A DNA stretch of 64,000 nucleotides, taken from contig CM063503.1 in NCBI GenBank assembly GCA_032207245.1, positions 60,883,840-60,947,839 on the forward strand, in the 5' to 3' direction. Positions 1 to 13,322 of this stretch are shown here, piece after piece. The stretch is from Pardosa pseudoannulata (Eukaryota > Arthropoda > Arachnida > Araneae > Lycosidae). The notes beneath the pieces were generated by a model. That model searched no databases. It was not told the origin of the DNA and saw nothing but the letters and a program-made list of their open reading frames with translations. Each line of letters starts with the position of its first letter. The first letter of the stretch is position 1. The position numbers and the translations under genes are program-made.

Positions 1-660
1 CCCAGGTTCGTAACTAGGGCGTGGTAAAGATGGCATTTGCCACAGGCGTATCAGTTTTAGGGGCACCGCACCGAGAGGAAAATGGGGTCCAAAAGAAGAC
101 AATTCGCTCCAAGTAGAAATAAGTAAAATTAAAAAAATATTTTTTAATCATAAAATCCACTGTGTTTAAAAATTATTTTTTTTATGAATTCTCTTATTTT
201 TTAAAACGATTCTAGAAACTAAACTTGTTATAGATTCTTACAAAATGTTTACCAAACACCACTATTATGCTTTAATATAAATCTGGGTATTCGTTTTAAA
301 GTTTGAATTCATTAAAGTTGTTAAAACGAAATTTAAATTAAAAAATTCTCCAGTTTCTTATGAAAATTCAACATTTAAACAAAAAAATATTACCCCCAAA
401 ATAAACTATTCAGTTTATCAGCAAAATATTATGTCCAAAATGTTCAAAAATATCTTCAAGTATTAATAAGGTAAAAATAGAAGAAAAGGTTAAAAATGAA
501 TACACTGGGAGTATTTTAAGAATTAGAAAATTATTTTGATTTCATTTTGAATGTATTTGATATAAAAAAACATATTATATATTTTTTCACCATATTTGGT
601 GGTAGAGGCGCAGACCAGTTTTTTGCCACGGGTGCTAAAGGAACTAGTTACGCCCCTGCT
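1..660. mobile_element. Non-autonomous DNA element with inverted ends (superfamily unassigned)
   Basis: The two ends are imperfect inverted repeats: the left end carries CGTAACTAGGGCG near base 10, and the reverse complement of 630-660 reads GGGGCGTAACTAG. Both ends continue inward with sequence mentioning a GCCAC motif. The interior is AT-rich with no open frame longer than chance. The left boundary may lie before base 1, so a target-site duplication cannot be checked. I infer a MITE-like DNA transposon, but the ends do not identify a superfamily. Confidence 0.4.
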
Positions 661-1959
661 CTGACCATGCTATAAATCTCATAATGAAGCACAAATTTTA
701 TTAATTATTGTTAGCAAGTACTCTATTTAGACAAAGACTATAAGCTATATTTTCCCAAATTTTAAGAGCATCCAAGAGCCCAGCGAGTTCTACTATCTTT
801 GCTGTTCTCATTGATGTTAACTAACCTTCAAATATCAGGAGATCTATTGATCTCTAAATTATTTTTTGCTTGAAAGGAATATATATAATGCATAAATATA
901 TTCCTAATTTGATCACGCGTCATCAACGTCATTGATGGAATATTCATAAACCTTCTCTTAATTGGAATTTCAATAAATATTTACAGATTTATAATTCATT
1001 AGATAATGCATTTACTTGACAAAGCTCGTTTGTATTGTTTGATAAATGTGTACAGTACATCTATCAATATATAGCATGTAAAATCACTTGTATGTATTTA
1101 TGTTCACTATGCATTCAGAACTGGCCGAACCTATTTTGATTGAAATTTTCATGGTGTTACATTTCGACCATTAAAATGTTTCGTGTAAAGATCAAAGTGG
1201 TGTGGAGTTAAATCGCTTTTTTACTATAAATTGCATTTGGTTGCAATATTTTGGCAGCATTTATTATATTTTCCTTCAAATTACGTGATAAAATGATTGA
1301 AATCTGTTACATAACTTAATTTATTGCGTTTAAAATATGTTTTCATATAAAACCTTTTTTTTCTTATTTACTCGATTTATTTACTTTTAACTCAATTTCA
1401 ATTTGTATATTTCTTTCATTTTGAATTCAGCTGTGCCATTACTGTTATCCAATATTTAGGCACCAATTTTATTTTATCACTAACAGCGATTTCATTTGAA
1501 ACAGTATTTAACATTTTTGTCACGTTAATAATATTTTTATCTATCTATTCATTTGTTCTTTTTAAATGATCTGGTAAAATATTCAGGCACTTTTCCATCA
1601 GTCCATTTTCAAATACAACTTTTTAATTTCTTTAGATTATATTTCATAACGAAACTGAAATTTAAATAAATGTGTTACTCGCATTATGGTAATGAGTCGT
1701 TTTATTTTCGAATATGCTTATAATATTGGTGTAATTACCCAGACCGAAGGCTGGACATGAAGCGAGTATTAAAATTTAAAAGTTAAGTAAGAGTGCTAAA
1801 GATATTTCATTGTTATATAATACCGTTGTTATTAATATAAGAGCTAATCATTCTGATATTGAATTGTCTAGCATTTTAAAATATACTTTGAGTTCTTGAA
1901 ATCGCAGTGCATTTGTGTCATAATCCTTTTACATATTCGTTAGAAATGTTGGCTTTTAC
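661..1959. other. AT-rich DNA, nothing recognised
   Basis: This stretch is dominated by A/T runs and has no long open frame, RNA gene or clear repeat that I can see. Confidence 0.6.
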
Positions 1960-4217
1960 AGCACACAGTGGTCATTCTATATTTTGAATTTCCGCATATT
2001 TAGCAGCATTCTATATGACTATTGTCTGAGAAAGTGAAAAATCTTTAAACAAGTGAAAAATCTTTAATCTTTATGTTAGATTACATAATAATGTCTTGAA
2101 TACATACTGTGTTTGCTTCCAACACACGTTTAATAATAGGATTAAATTATATCGGCAAACAGAACTATTTTTTATTTTCATTTAGTTTATTAGCGTACTC
2201 ATATTTTTCTGAAAGCTGAAGGGATAAGAGTGTTCATTCAGTATCTAGAGTTTAAGAATTTCTAATTAATGCTTACCTTTAATAAATGCAATCTCTACGA
2301 ACAAAGATGATAAAAGAACATAAAGAGAGAAATTTGCATTATTATATTTTCTTCGTTTTTTTAATTTTTAAAATGTTGGGTGATTTGCAGATGCATTGTA
2401 TTTTCTATTCTATTAGACTTTTGGGAACACAAAAAAATAATTTCCTTTCCTAAAAATATGCCGTGAAATCAAATATTGACTTTTTCAGCCCATAATAGTC
2501 GTTCTATATTTTGAATTTCCGTATATTTAGCAGCACTATAAATGATTATTGTCTCAAAAAGGAAAAATCTTTAAACAAAGTTAGATTGTATAATACTATC
2601 TTGACTACATACTGTGTTTGCTTCCAACACACGTTTAATAACAGGATTATAAATTTGCCTCGGCAAACAGAAATATTTTTCATTGTCTTCAATCAGTTTA
2701 TTAGCTTACTCATATTTTTCTGAATACAGAAGGGATAAGAGTGCTACTTCAGTATTTATAGTTTAATAATTTCTAATTAATATTCACCTTTAATAAATGC
2801 AATCTCTTTGCACAAAGATGATAAAAGTGCATAAAGAAAGAAATTTGCATTATTACATTTTCTTCGTTTTTCCTTCCCTTATTAAAATTTCGGGTGATTT
2901 GCAGATGCATTGTATTTTGTATTTCTATTTTTTTAGACTTTTGTAAACATAAAATAATAATTGCCTTTCCTAAAACTATGACCAACTATGCCCTGAAATC
3001 AAATATTGACTTTTTCAGCTCACAATAGTCAATCTATATTTTGAATTTGCGTATATTTAGCAGCACTTTAAATGATTATTGTATCAGAAAGGGAAAAATC
3101 TTTAAGCAAAGTTAGATTGTCTACTGATAAACAAACCTCAAATGGAAAATATTATAATTTTACAATTGCAATTGACTTAGATTAAGACACAAATATGCAA
3201 ATGGGAAACTTAACTTGGACTAAAATACTCGGTATACTTACGAATACAAAACTCAGTACATGTGCAGTTTATGTACAATTTTCTTAGTCCTCTATATAAA
3301 CCATGCCAGTCAGCAATTATTTTTCTATACTATCTTGGCTACATACTGTGTTTGCTTCCAATACACGTGTAATAATAGAATTACAAATTTCATCAACAAA
3401 CATAAATATTTTTCATTGTCGCCAATTAGTTTATCAGCGTACTCATATTTTTCTGAACACAGAAGGGATAAGAGTGCTACATCAGTATTTACAGTTTAAG
3501 AATTTCTAGTTAAGTCTCACCTTTCGTAAATGCAATCTCTTCGAGCAAAGATGATAAAAGTACATAAAGAGAGAAATTTGCATTATTACATTTTCTTCGT
3601 TTTTCCTTCCCTTATTAAAATATTGGAGGATTTACAGATGCATTGTATTTTCTATTCTATTAGACTTTTGTAAACACAAAAGAATAATTTCCTTTCCTAA
3701 AAATATACCTCTAAATCAAATATTGACCTTTTCAGCCCACAATAGTCATTCTATATTTTGAATTTTCATATATTTAGCAGCATTCTAGATGATTATTGTC
3801 TGAGAAAGTGAAAAATCTTTAAACAGTTAGATTGTTTAATACTATCTTGATTACATACTGTGTTTGCTTCCAACACATGTTTAATAATAGGATTATAAAT
3901 TGCATCGACAAAGAAAAATAATTTTCATTGTCGTCAATCAGTTTATTAGCCTACTCATATTTTTCTGAAAGGATAAGCGTGATACTTCATTATTTAGAGT
4001 GTAAGAATTTCTAATTAATGCTCACCTTTAATAAATGCAATCTCTTCGAGCACAGATGATAAAAGTGCATAAAGAGAGAAATTTGCATTATTACATTCTC
4101 TTCGTTTTTCCTTCCCTTATTAAAATGTCGGGTGATTTGCAGATGCGTTGTATTTTCTATTCTATTAGACTTTTGTAAACACAAAAGAATAATTTCCATT
4201 CCTAAAAATATGCCCTG
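1960..4217. repeat. Four tandem copies of a ~530 bp repeat
   Basis: The anchor CTATATTTTGAATTT recurs at 1977, 2504, 3034 and 3751, so the spacings are about 527, 530 and 717 bp. Each unit also carries an ATACTGTGTTTGCTTCCAA block and a GATGCATTGTATTTT-like block in the same order. The third unit is longer because it holds about 190 bp of unrelated sequence (3118-3300), which resembles the dispersed repeat at 4871 and 5395. The short open frames inside the units are not conserved between copies, so I treat the array as noncoding. Confidence 0.8.
3118..3275. repeat. Divergent copy of a ~160 bp dispersed repeat, inserted in unit 3
   Basis: This segment shares, in order, AAATGGAAAAT-like, CAATTG, GACTT, AAACTTAACTT and CTCGGTAT blocks with 4871-5028 and 5395-5556. 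It explains why the third copy of the ~530 bp array is longer than the others. Confidence 0.5.
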
Positions 4218-4620
4218 AAGAATAAGAAATTTGAAAGCCCTCCTTGAACCGGCCCTCATGCATTTTAAGTAGTAAGAGTTAGGAATAAAACGCGCACGAA
4301 AATGGGCGTTAAATTGAAATTTATATTTTCTAGTTTGCTCGGGCACGATCGACCCATTTACTTTAGAATACATCATAGTGCGAGTTCTTTTCGTCCTCAC
4401 GTCCTGCACGCTTCCGCCTTAAAACCTCCTTATTTATTCTGTCACCACTTCTGCAGGCAGCAGTTTTTGCGATGTTTATTGTTTCTGGTGGAGCCTTTTA
4501 TTATAACAAGGGTGTTCTCACGTCAGCATACTCAAACTATGGAAAGGCAAAAGGAAATACAAATTTCAAACTTCTCTATTCTTGATATTTCCCCCCGGCA
4601 GTAAAGAAAGCGAACAGTCT
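4218..4620. other. Less AT-rich unique segment, function unknown
   Basis: Base composition shifts to more G and C, with several CpG steps (for example GCTCGGGCACGATCGACC near 4338). A 100-codon open frame crosses it on the + strand, but it has no motif I recognise, no splice context and no obvious partner. It could be an old transposon piece or a regulatory island. I cannot tell. Confidence 0.3.
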
Positions 4621-4639
4621 TCAAATGACTTTAAAATTC

Positions 4640-5028
4640 GAAATGAGCTTCTTATGAAAATAAATGCCGTAGCTTCAAACAGCTAAGACGCCTGTTTTCA
4701 ATCCTTTGCGTAGCTGTCTGTCTTATGGTATTGAAAAACTTAAGCTAGATGAATGAATTCCATTCGAAAAAGTTTGCGTATAAAAAGGGCATAGACAAAC
4801 AAGTCTTTTTGCCTAAAGCTAAAAACAGGGTACTTGATAGAACGTCTATACAAAACTGAAAGACACTATTTTGCTGTCATAGATTCACTTGTCTAAAATA
4901 AAGAAATTCCAAATGAAAAATTGAATTTTTCAATTGTAGTCGACTTTGATAAATGCTTAAGCATGTCAACGGAAAATTTAACTTCAATCAAAATGCTCGG
5001 TAGGAACTAACGTATACAAAATCAGTAA
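4640..5028. repeat. Dispersed repeat, copy related to 5395-5556 and 6790-7130
   Basis: The 3' part (4871-5028) is nearly the same as 5395-5556: both start TTGCTGTCATAGATTCACTT and carry TCAATTGTAGTCGACTTTGA. The 5' part (4690-4850) resembles 6820-6960, sharing AAACTTAARCTAGATGAAT. No coding potential is visible. Confidence 0.6.
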
Positions 5029-5052
5029 AGTAATAAGTCATAAAAGTTCCCC

Positions 5053-5392
5053 GCCATCAGGAACAAGTCCAGAAATGCGAAACTTTAAATTTATTGAGGA
5101 TCAAAAAGTATGGGTCTAAACGACCGTCTGAATAAGGCATTTTTTTGCATTGAATGCCCAAGAATACCAACTTCTTCTTTTCCAAATGTCAATCCCATGA
5201 GCGAATGCTCACGTTATTTTGTTCCCAAGATACTTTAGATTATTCAGCATTTTGGAGAATCAAGAGTGACCCATCATCATTTAAGTTCGCTCGAAAACCA
5301 CACAGTCAACAATTTAGTTGTTGGAGAAGCAAAATTATTTTCCAAAGTTAGCTGAAAAATGTGGCAAGTGGACAGAAAATTAGTATTTATGC
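5053..5392. repeat. 340 bp dispersed repeat, copy A
   Basis: It is highly similar, in the same orientation, to 9712-10052. Both begin GCCATCAGGAACAAGT and carry AAAGTATGGGTCTAA, CGACCGTCTGAATAAGGCAT and CCAAGATACTTTAGATTATT. An open frame of 65 codons lies inside copy A but is not shared as a clean frame with copy B, so it is probably chance. Confidence 0.75.
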
Positions 5393-5394
5393 CT

Positions 5395-5556
5395 TTGCTG
5401 TCATAGATTCACTTGTCTAAAATAAGCAAATTCCAAATGAAAAATAGAATTTTTCAATTGTAGTCGACTTTGATAAATGCGTAAGCATGTCAACGGAAAA
5501 TTTAACTTCAAACAAAGTGCTCGGTATTTAGGAACTGACGTATACAAAAGTCAGTA
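5395..5556. repeat. Second near-identical copy of the ~160 bp repeat
   Basis: It matches 4871-5028 with few differences. The two copies flank the 340 bp repeat at 5053-5392, so that repeat sits between direct repeats about 524 bp apart. Confidence 0.75.
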
Positions 5557-6789
5557 CAATACCATATATGGATACTATATAGTACAAATTCCAAGATTTT
5601 CCGATAAATCTTATCAGGAAATAATTTTCCATAAATATATGAATATCACTATATGTATTACACGATCTAAGACTGTGGTATTTGTAATTGGTATTCACAC
5701 CACTCCAGATACAAAAATCATATTCCGGTATTGCCTAGGTCGTTGCAGTTGTTTTCTCATCAAAACCACAATCAGACTTTTTTCCGCTGACTGACTAGCT
5801 TCTCTTTGGCCAAACGTCTCAGGATTGTCCTTATAAAAACTTCAATTCTCTTGTTTACTAGTATATTCAGACATTTTAGTTTGTGAATATGCCTGATTTT
5901 GCGATCGATATGGAGATTATTGATCCTCTTCCTACCACATTTTCCTACATGACACACTTTCAGGAGATTGTTTTTACTCTAACTAGGTTACCGACAGACT
6001 TTAAAACACTTGAAACAGTAGATATGTTTATGTTAGAACGCTTGTAGCAAATTTTTTATATATAAATTTCTAACTTTTTAAATCTTATTTTCTTGGAGAC
6101 GAGTCAAAGTTTTTGCCCATTTTGATCGCTTTTGCTTAACTTCCCTTGTGAGTCAGTTGGTATTTTGTAATCAGCGTTTAGCTACCTTCCCGACTAGCTA
6201 TATATCTATACTTTTTCACATAGGTCCATTTCCTGTTACAATACAATATTCAAGTATAAAAATTTGAATTGGAGAAAAAATCATTTTAGTAAATTTAAAA
6301 TCTGTTTAACTTTTATACTCCGACTGTACGCCTAGTATGGCATGGGGGGAGTGAACGTAAACGATTATTGACCTAACTTTGCTGGTTTGATTTTAACCAT
6401 CTTCTTCGTTTACAATGCGTTTTTCCTACCGTATTAAAATGATAATGGCGTTTATTCTTTACGATAACATATGTTTTTATCGGTCTTTACACTTATGATT
6501 TTAATTATGTAAATATAAAATAATTGTGGTCTTTAAATAAATTATTGTCTGTTAGTATGTATGGCCTCACTGCAACAGCAAGCAATTACTAAAATAAAAG
6601 TTATTTAAAGTTAAACAAACCAAATAAATCTTTTGCAGTCTATCAAAAATAATAACGATATCAATATTAATACCACATCAAAAGATTTGTTAAAATCAAC
6701 TTGTTTTAAAAAAATTAATTAAAACAGGAAAATACAAAAACCTAAGTAGTTTGTGTATTATTTTTAGACCTACTATTGATGTACCTCTA
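5557..6789. other. AT-rich unique DNA, nothing recognised
   Basis: I see no convincing gene or RNA here. The longest open frame, ending at 5794, begins in repeat sequence and has no recognisable domain. Confidence 0.5.
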
Positions 6790-7130
6790 AACAGTTAAAA
6801 AGTGGTTTTCCAAACCTTAGCTTTGTTGTCTATCTTACAGCATCGTAAAACTTAAACTAGATGAATAAACATTATTTGAGATAGTTAATGTTTAAACGGT
6901 TCAGTAAAACACCTATTTAAGTTTAAGGTTAAATAACTGGAATGTCATTTGACTACTGTTTAGGATCATAAAATATTCCTCTACCCATAATAAATCCAGT
7001 TGTTAAATAGCACACAATTTTCAAATGAGTATTATGGTAATTTTCCTATCACATATGACTTTAATAAATACATAAGAATGAAACTGAGAATTTTAGCATT
7101 CTTCAAAGTACTTAGAAATGGGAACTTGAA
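6790..7130. repeat. Divergent copy of the 4640-5028 repeat
   Basis: It shares AAACTTAAACTAGATGAAT near 6846 and a degraded version of the TTTCAAATGA...GACTTTAATAAATRC...TTAG block with the 4640-5028 and 5395-5556 copies. Confidence 0.45.
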
Positions 7131-7684
7131 AATAAAAGAGTGAAAGTGGCCCTCGTGCCAAAAAAAATTATGTCATTCAAAATAAGTCAACTACGAAGCA
7201 CTATTTATATGTTTCTTAGACCTTGGGTATTTTATGAAAAAGTTACTTTTATGTTAGTCAAATAGTATATATATACGTATGTATGCATGTATATTTTTAT
7301 AATTTAATATGTATACATACATATATGTAAAAACAGGAAAGGGAAATTATATATCGATAAGAAGATTAAAAAGTCCCCTTGATGTTTATATACCTACAGT
7401 ATATAATAAAATGTGAGGGTTATATGGCATCTAAGGGAATTTTCAATCTTCCTATCGATGTTATATTTCCCTTTTCCACTTGAATGTTGTTTACAATTTA
7501 TATATATGCAATTTTAGTATCAGAAGTAAACATACTGATGTTGAAGGTTTTCTCTTTAGAACCGCCACGTGTTTCCCACTTTGCAATCTTCATATACTCT
7601 TCATTTTGTACAAATAGCATTGTATACTCAAAATAAAAATAATACATTTCATGAAATTAATCAGTTCTTTAATTTAGTGCTTTC
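7131..7684. other. AT-rich DNA with short TA-type simple repeats
   Basis: Short imperfect TATATA/GTATGTATGCATG runs occur at about 7266-7330. No gene is seen. Confidence 0.5.
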
Positions 7685-7905
7685 ACTCTTTGTACTGGAG
7701 GGCTCCGGAGCGGAGCCATTTAAAATTTGTCTTCAAACTCGAGGGCTCCTCTACGGAAACAATGCAAATAATTTTCAGTTTTTAACATAAAAACAAAAAC
7801 AAATCATAAAAGCTAATTATTTTGCATTGTCTCCATAGCAGAACCCTCGAGTTTGAAGACAAATTTTAAATGGCTCCGCTCCGCAGCCCTCGAGTGCAAA
7901 GAGTT
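7685..7905. mobile_element. Foldback (hairpin) MITE
   Basis: The left arm 7685-7773 and right arm 7815-7905 are inverted copies of each other with a loop of about 41 bp. Shared blocks are GGAGCGGAGCCATTTAAAAT, TTGTCTTCAAACTCGAGGG and ACAATGCAAA. The outer end of the right arm, read inward, is CTCTTTGCACTCGAGGGC preceded by TCAA. This resembles a mutated TTAA plus CCCTTTG piggyBac-type end, but that assignment is weak. The arms make the short open frame through this region meaningless. Confidence 0.75.
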
Positions 7906-9711
7906 GATATTGGTTTAAACTTTTTTAATAAAGACATAAAATGGATTTACCGACACAAGTATTCTAATTTATAGTCTCCCGTTGCTATGTATGTAGCATG
8001 TTATTGTATAAAATATCTCCAGATTGTCGTTTCATGTTTCTTTGCAGATCATTTAATAGTTTTATTTAACTGTTAAATGATCAATTTTATATTAATGATT
8101 CTAATATATCTTCTAAGTGTTTTTCTTTGTATACTTCTTGTTTTATGTTAGCTAAATTTTAACCATAATCTCTTAAAGATATTAATTCTTTCCATTTAAT
8201 ATCGTATACTCTCCTTTACGAATTGCTAATAAAAGTTCAGGAATATTCCCTATTTTCAGTTATTCTTTCAAGTACTTATATGTCCATATATTCCTGAAAT
8301 GCAATGACAAAGATTAAACGATTGGTCCCAGATTGCAGAGAAAGTTGAAGATGTAAATATCTGAGTTAGGCAAGCCCCTTCAGGGCATGTTCCTTTGTAT
8401 ATTTTCTATGCCACACTTGTCTTTCACCACAGAGAAAATGGCACGTTTGTTTCAGCTTTCGTGACTGTTGGATTTCTCCCGCTAATAACTTATATCCAGC
8501 ATTTCTCTTGGAATTTCAACTTGAGAACAATGATGTTTGTGTCGAGGGGAGGGGAGATCTAATCGCTAATACATATATAATTATATTTGTGGTGAATCTG
8601 TAATCTGTTTAGGACATAATACAGTGTTTGTGTATGGTAATATGTCTTCTCATTTGACGTATTTCAACTAGTTTCAAACAGTGGGATGATTATATAGTAA
8701 TGTGTAAATGTTTAGTAGTGGATGATGATGCATTTTGTAAGAAACTAAAGATTTAATAAACGTTACTGCATTTACTAAGAGACAAATGTTAAAAAACTAT
8801 TCAATAAATTTATTGACAACAATAAAATATCTTTCCGAAGCATTTTCACAAACTAATGTTTTTAAAACCCCAGATTACCAGAAATTTGCTTAAGATTTTT
8901 TTTTCATCTTATATATGATTTTAATGAGGAATATCTTAAAGTAATGCTTATGAATAAAGTATACATTTTTTCCATTTCTATCCTACATATAGCATTGTTC
9001 ATACATTGTCAAGTATACTCTAATTATCTTATAGGATTATTATTTTCATAAGTGAAAATTTAGATATTTTTGATGCATCTGTCATTTTTTCAGAATTATA
9101 GTTGCAACAAAATAAAAGTTATTAGTTTAAAAGTAAAAGATTGTAGAAGGTGATTATAAGCAATTAACCGATAGATGTATAGTTATACACCTTAAAGGTC
9201 AGGTAATAGAATGTATTCCTTAAATAGGGTTTGTTTTAAAGATTCTACCTAGGATAATATGGTATATAACTTTAAACGTACCTCGCGTATAATCATTTAT
9301 AACTCCTTTTGTATTTATGTTTCAGTATCATACTCTATGTTTGCTAAAAATTCCTCTTGTTTTTCATTCCAAATGCATTACCCCTTTTGTTTTTATCAAA
9401 TTTACTTCTTCATGTCAATTATCTTTTTGATGTTGCTGTAAGTTAATAGAGATGTACTGTAATACAGAAACAGGCAAAAATAATTTATCCGTAGGCAGAA
9501 TCCAAAATTTGCATACTTATTAACTGAACAAACTTTACACAGTACCATAATATATTCTTGTACTAAAATTTACTTTCCTCGTCACTTAAATATTTACATT
9601 GAATATATATCTATATGAAACCAGTGAAATTATCTTTCACCGATTACATGGGAAATTAGACCCGATTATTTGAATTGCTGTGAGTAAGAATACCTAATTT
9701 GCAGCCGGAAA
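7906..9711. other. AT-rich DNA, nothing recognised
   Basis: No coding exon, RNA gene or repeat could be supported here. A slightly less AT-rich patch lies at 8340-8560. Confidence 0.5.
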
Positions 9712-10052
9712 GCCATCAGGAACAAGTTCAGATCTGTGAAACTTTAACTTTATTGAGAATCTAAAAGTATGGGTCTAAGCGACCGTCTGAATAAGGCATT
9801 TCTTTGCATCGAATGCTCAAGAATACTCACTTCTTCTTTTCCAAATGAACATCACAAAAACGAATGCTCACGTTATTTTGTTCCCAAGATACTTTAGATT
9901 ATTCAGCGTTTTGGAGAATCAAGAGTGACCCATCATCATTTAAGGTCCATCAAAAAACACACAGCCAACAATTTAGTTGTTGGAGTAGAGAATATATTTT
10001 CCTAGGATAGCTGAAAATTATGGCCAGTAGACAGAAAATTAGTTTTTATGCC
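9712..10052. repeat. 340 bp dispersed repeat, copy B
   Basis: It is the partner of 5053-5392, same orientation, about 4.66 kb away, with scattered substitutions and no large indels. Confidence 0.75.
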
Positions 10053-10217
10053 AGCATTAGGTTTCAGAGACGGGTAAAAAGAATTTATATTGGTAAACAC
10101 TCCTTAATATCTGACACTTTACGGCTGAGAAATTTGGTATTAAAAAATGAGAAGGAAAAAAAGGAGAATTTTAGATAGATATTTTATGTCAAATAATTTT
10201 AACGTATTATATAAATG

Positions 10218-10767
<550 letters not shown>

Positions 10768-11090
10768 GAAGGATCTGGAAAACAGAAATTCAATGGCGTA
10801 TTTATCAGTGTCTGAAATTTCAATATGGGGATTCTAACTCCCTCCCCCCTTGCTCTACAGTCCTGACTTGTCTCCCTGCAAATTTCATGTCTTTAGAAAA
10901 AAAAATTTTTAAATTTATGAGAAAGAAGATTGCATTCACACGATGAAGAGCAGGATGAGTCTAAAAATTGGTTTTTGCAGCTACCAAGGACTTTGCTATG
11001 AGAGAGTAATATCCACTTAATTTAACAGTGGGATAAATGCTTGAGCCTATAACATTGATATCTTTGAATAATAAGCGGCTGTTTGCACAG
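10768..11090 (+). pseudogene. Mariner-type transposase remnant, C-terminal part
   Basis: Mariner transposases cut and paste the element with a DDD catalytic triad. Translated from 10852, the DNA reads LYSPDLSPCKFHVF, matching the mariner signature YSPDL(A/S)P(C/S)D(F/Y)H(L/V)F. It is followed by a degraded tail with spaced matches (Glu-rich stretch, LKIGF, YERVI) and in-frame stops near 10907, 11020 and 11042. The last catalytic Asp is replaced by Lys (PCK instead of PCD), so this copy is dead even apart from its stops. Inverted ends were not found. The family call rests on this one motif and its downstream spacing. Confidence 0.6.
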
Positions 11091-11126
11091 ATGTGAAGGG
11101 CTCCTTATTTATTCTTGTACCCTATG

Positions 11127-11128
<2 letters not shown>

Positions 11129-11193
<65 letters not shown>
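11129..11193. repeat. (AT)n microsatellite, ~65 bp
   Basis: Pure AT dinucleotide run. Confidence 0.97.
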
Positions 11194-11194
<1 letters not shown>

Positions 11195-12843
11195 TTGTAT
11201 ATATGATAGCTTTTTTGGAGAATTGCTCTTGAATACATACAAACAATTTTAATATGGGTATCTTAAATGTATATCTTAAATTATAGATACTATTCTTAGT
11301 TTAATATGGCCCATGATTTAAAGTAAAATATAAATTAATCAGAAAGCTGTACTTTATAAACTATAACAGTTGACACTGTGCAGGTATGATATATGTGTAT
11401 TCAAACTATCATATTTTTATTTTTGGGTAAAATCTATATTACTGAAAGAAACTGTGAAAGTATTTTTATTTAATCATCTCTATTAACAAATGGATGCATC
11501 TGCTTATTTTTTTCTGTTTTTTTTCTTACTTATATCAGCATTTTCTTTAAAAATATCAGCTATTTATTTACCTCAATCGTTACAGATTAAAATGTACAGC
11601 CATTTTAATTACTGTAATATTTTATTTAATTGTAAAAAGATGAAAAGAAATTATGTTTTCCAGCTAATAATAATCTTCGTATCCCTTGTAGAATTTATCA
11701 GCCCAAACCCCTAGTAGCAAGTTAACAGTATAGACAAATTGATTAAGGTGAATAATGGTCTGTTCTTTTGCTGATTCAAATTCTATGTGCACATTCATAA
11801 AAGCGGTACCTTTTTTTAAATACTGATTTTCTAAAATATGCTTATTTCTCTCTTTTTTCATACCACACTCATGCTTTTACTTACCATAATCGTCTCTTCT
11901 TTCAAAAGCATCTCTGCTACAATTTGAATCCGTAACATAAGTTATCCTTGACAAGTGAGTATTTATGCAGTTTTATTTACCATCATATATTTTTAGGGAG
12001 CTATCCCGAAACAATCAAAAGATGCACATTTCTTGCAAAATATCCATAATTTTCTAATATTGCGAAAATGTTTATTATCGAAATTTATTTAATTATCATT
12101 TTGTCGATAATAATCATTATCGCAGACGTTAGAGACTAGTAAGTACAACTTATTATTCTGTGAAAATTTTGTAATTATGTAAAACTGAAAAGGAATTATG
12201 TTTTCCATCTAAATACTTTCGCAGTATACGTTTCAGAATTCCTTTATCCGAAGCCCCACTAGCATGTTAATAGTGTAAACAAATATAACACAAATGATGC
12301 TCTATATTTTTCTACTCATTCAAAATCTATGTGCACATGCATAAAAATGATAATCTTACTTTTCAGATATATATATACTAAAATATACATTTTCATTTCC
12401 TCTTCCAAAATACACTCATTCTTTAAATTACCATAAACTTCTCTTTTTGTAAAAGACTCCCTCCCATAACTCCAATCCCCTACATACGTTACCATTGACA
12501 AGTGAGTATTTACGCCGTTTTATTTACCATCGAATATCTTCTTGGGAGTGATCCCGAAAGAAATAGAAAATGTGCATCTCATGCAAAATTTCCATATTTC
12601 GCTGATGTTGCGGGAATTTTCATTTGCGAAACCTATTTTTTTAACATCGGACTTTAGAGGATACCATGTACGATCATTTTATATACTGTAGATTTTTTAT
12701 CTATAAAAATATAAAAAGGAATTATATTTTCCCTCTAAAATATTGTCGCAGCAGAAGTGGTAGATTTTATGAAGCCAAAACACATCTATCAGGTTATCAG
12801 TGTATAGAAATTAACATAAATCTTGCTCTGTGTTTGTCTACTG

Positions 12844-13322
12844 TGGGAATAATGTTACGTTGATTTAGTGCTTAAGAAAGAAGAAATTAAAACTCATTAA
12901 TACACACCTGGACAGATATGTCTTGATTAAATGATTTTATACAATTAAATGCCTAAGGAATACAACTGGAATACATTTGTAGATATGGAAGACTCCTCTG
13001 GATTCAGCGTTGGTCAAAAATGGTGTCGCTTTTTTCTTTGTCTCGATCGCTCTAAAAATCTATCTCGCAAGCAGCGGTTGATAGCAGCGTCCACCCTCTT
13101 CTTTCCTCTCGTAACAACCTCGTACTCTAAAAAAATCAGACTTCCCCCTCGGGGAAAAAAATAGGGGTCAGCTCAAGAACGAAGGGGTGAGATCCCGCCA
13201 AACCAAAGGGCCTTTCTCTTGGTTGGGAGAAGTCCGAAGTCTTTTCCTGTCCTGTATGTCTTTGGCGATAGCTTTCGAGAAGAGGCAATAAAGTGTTGAA
13301 CCGAATGTAACTTATTGTTACA
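12844..13322. mobile_element. 479 bp dispersed repeat, copy 1, with 7 bp target duplication
   Basis: The same element recurs at 21375-22475 (split by a hAT insertion) and 34274-34769. It starts TGGGAATAATGTTACG, and its reverse-complemented other end reads TGTAACAATAAGTTAC, so the ends are weak inverted repeats. It interrupts a satellite unit, and TCTACTG is present at both 12837-12843 and 13323-13329, which looks like a 7 bp target-site duplication. There is no transposase. The inner part is less AT-rich and contains CGCAAGCAGCGG and AACCTCGTACTCTAAA-like blocks conserved in all three copies. The superfamily is unknown to me. Confidence 0.7.
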
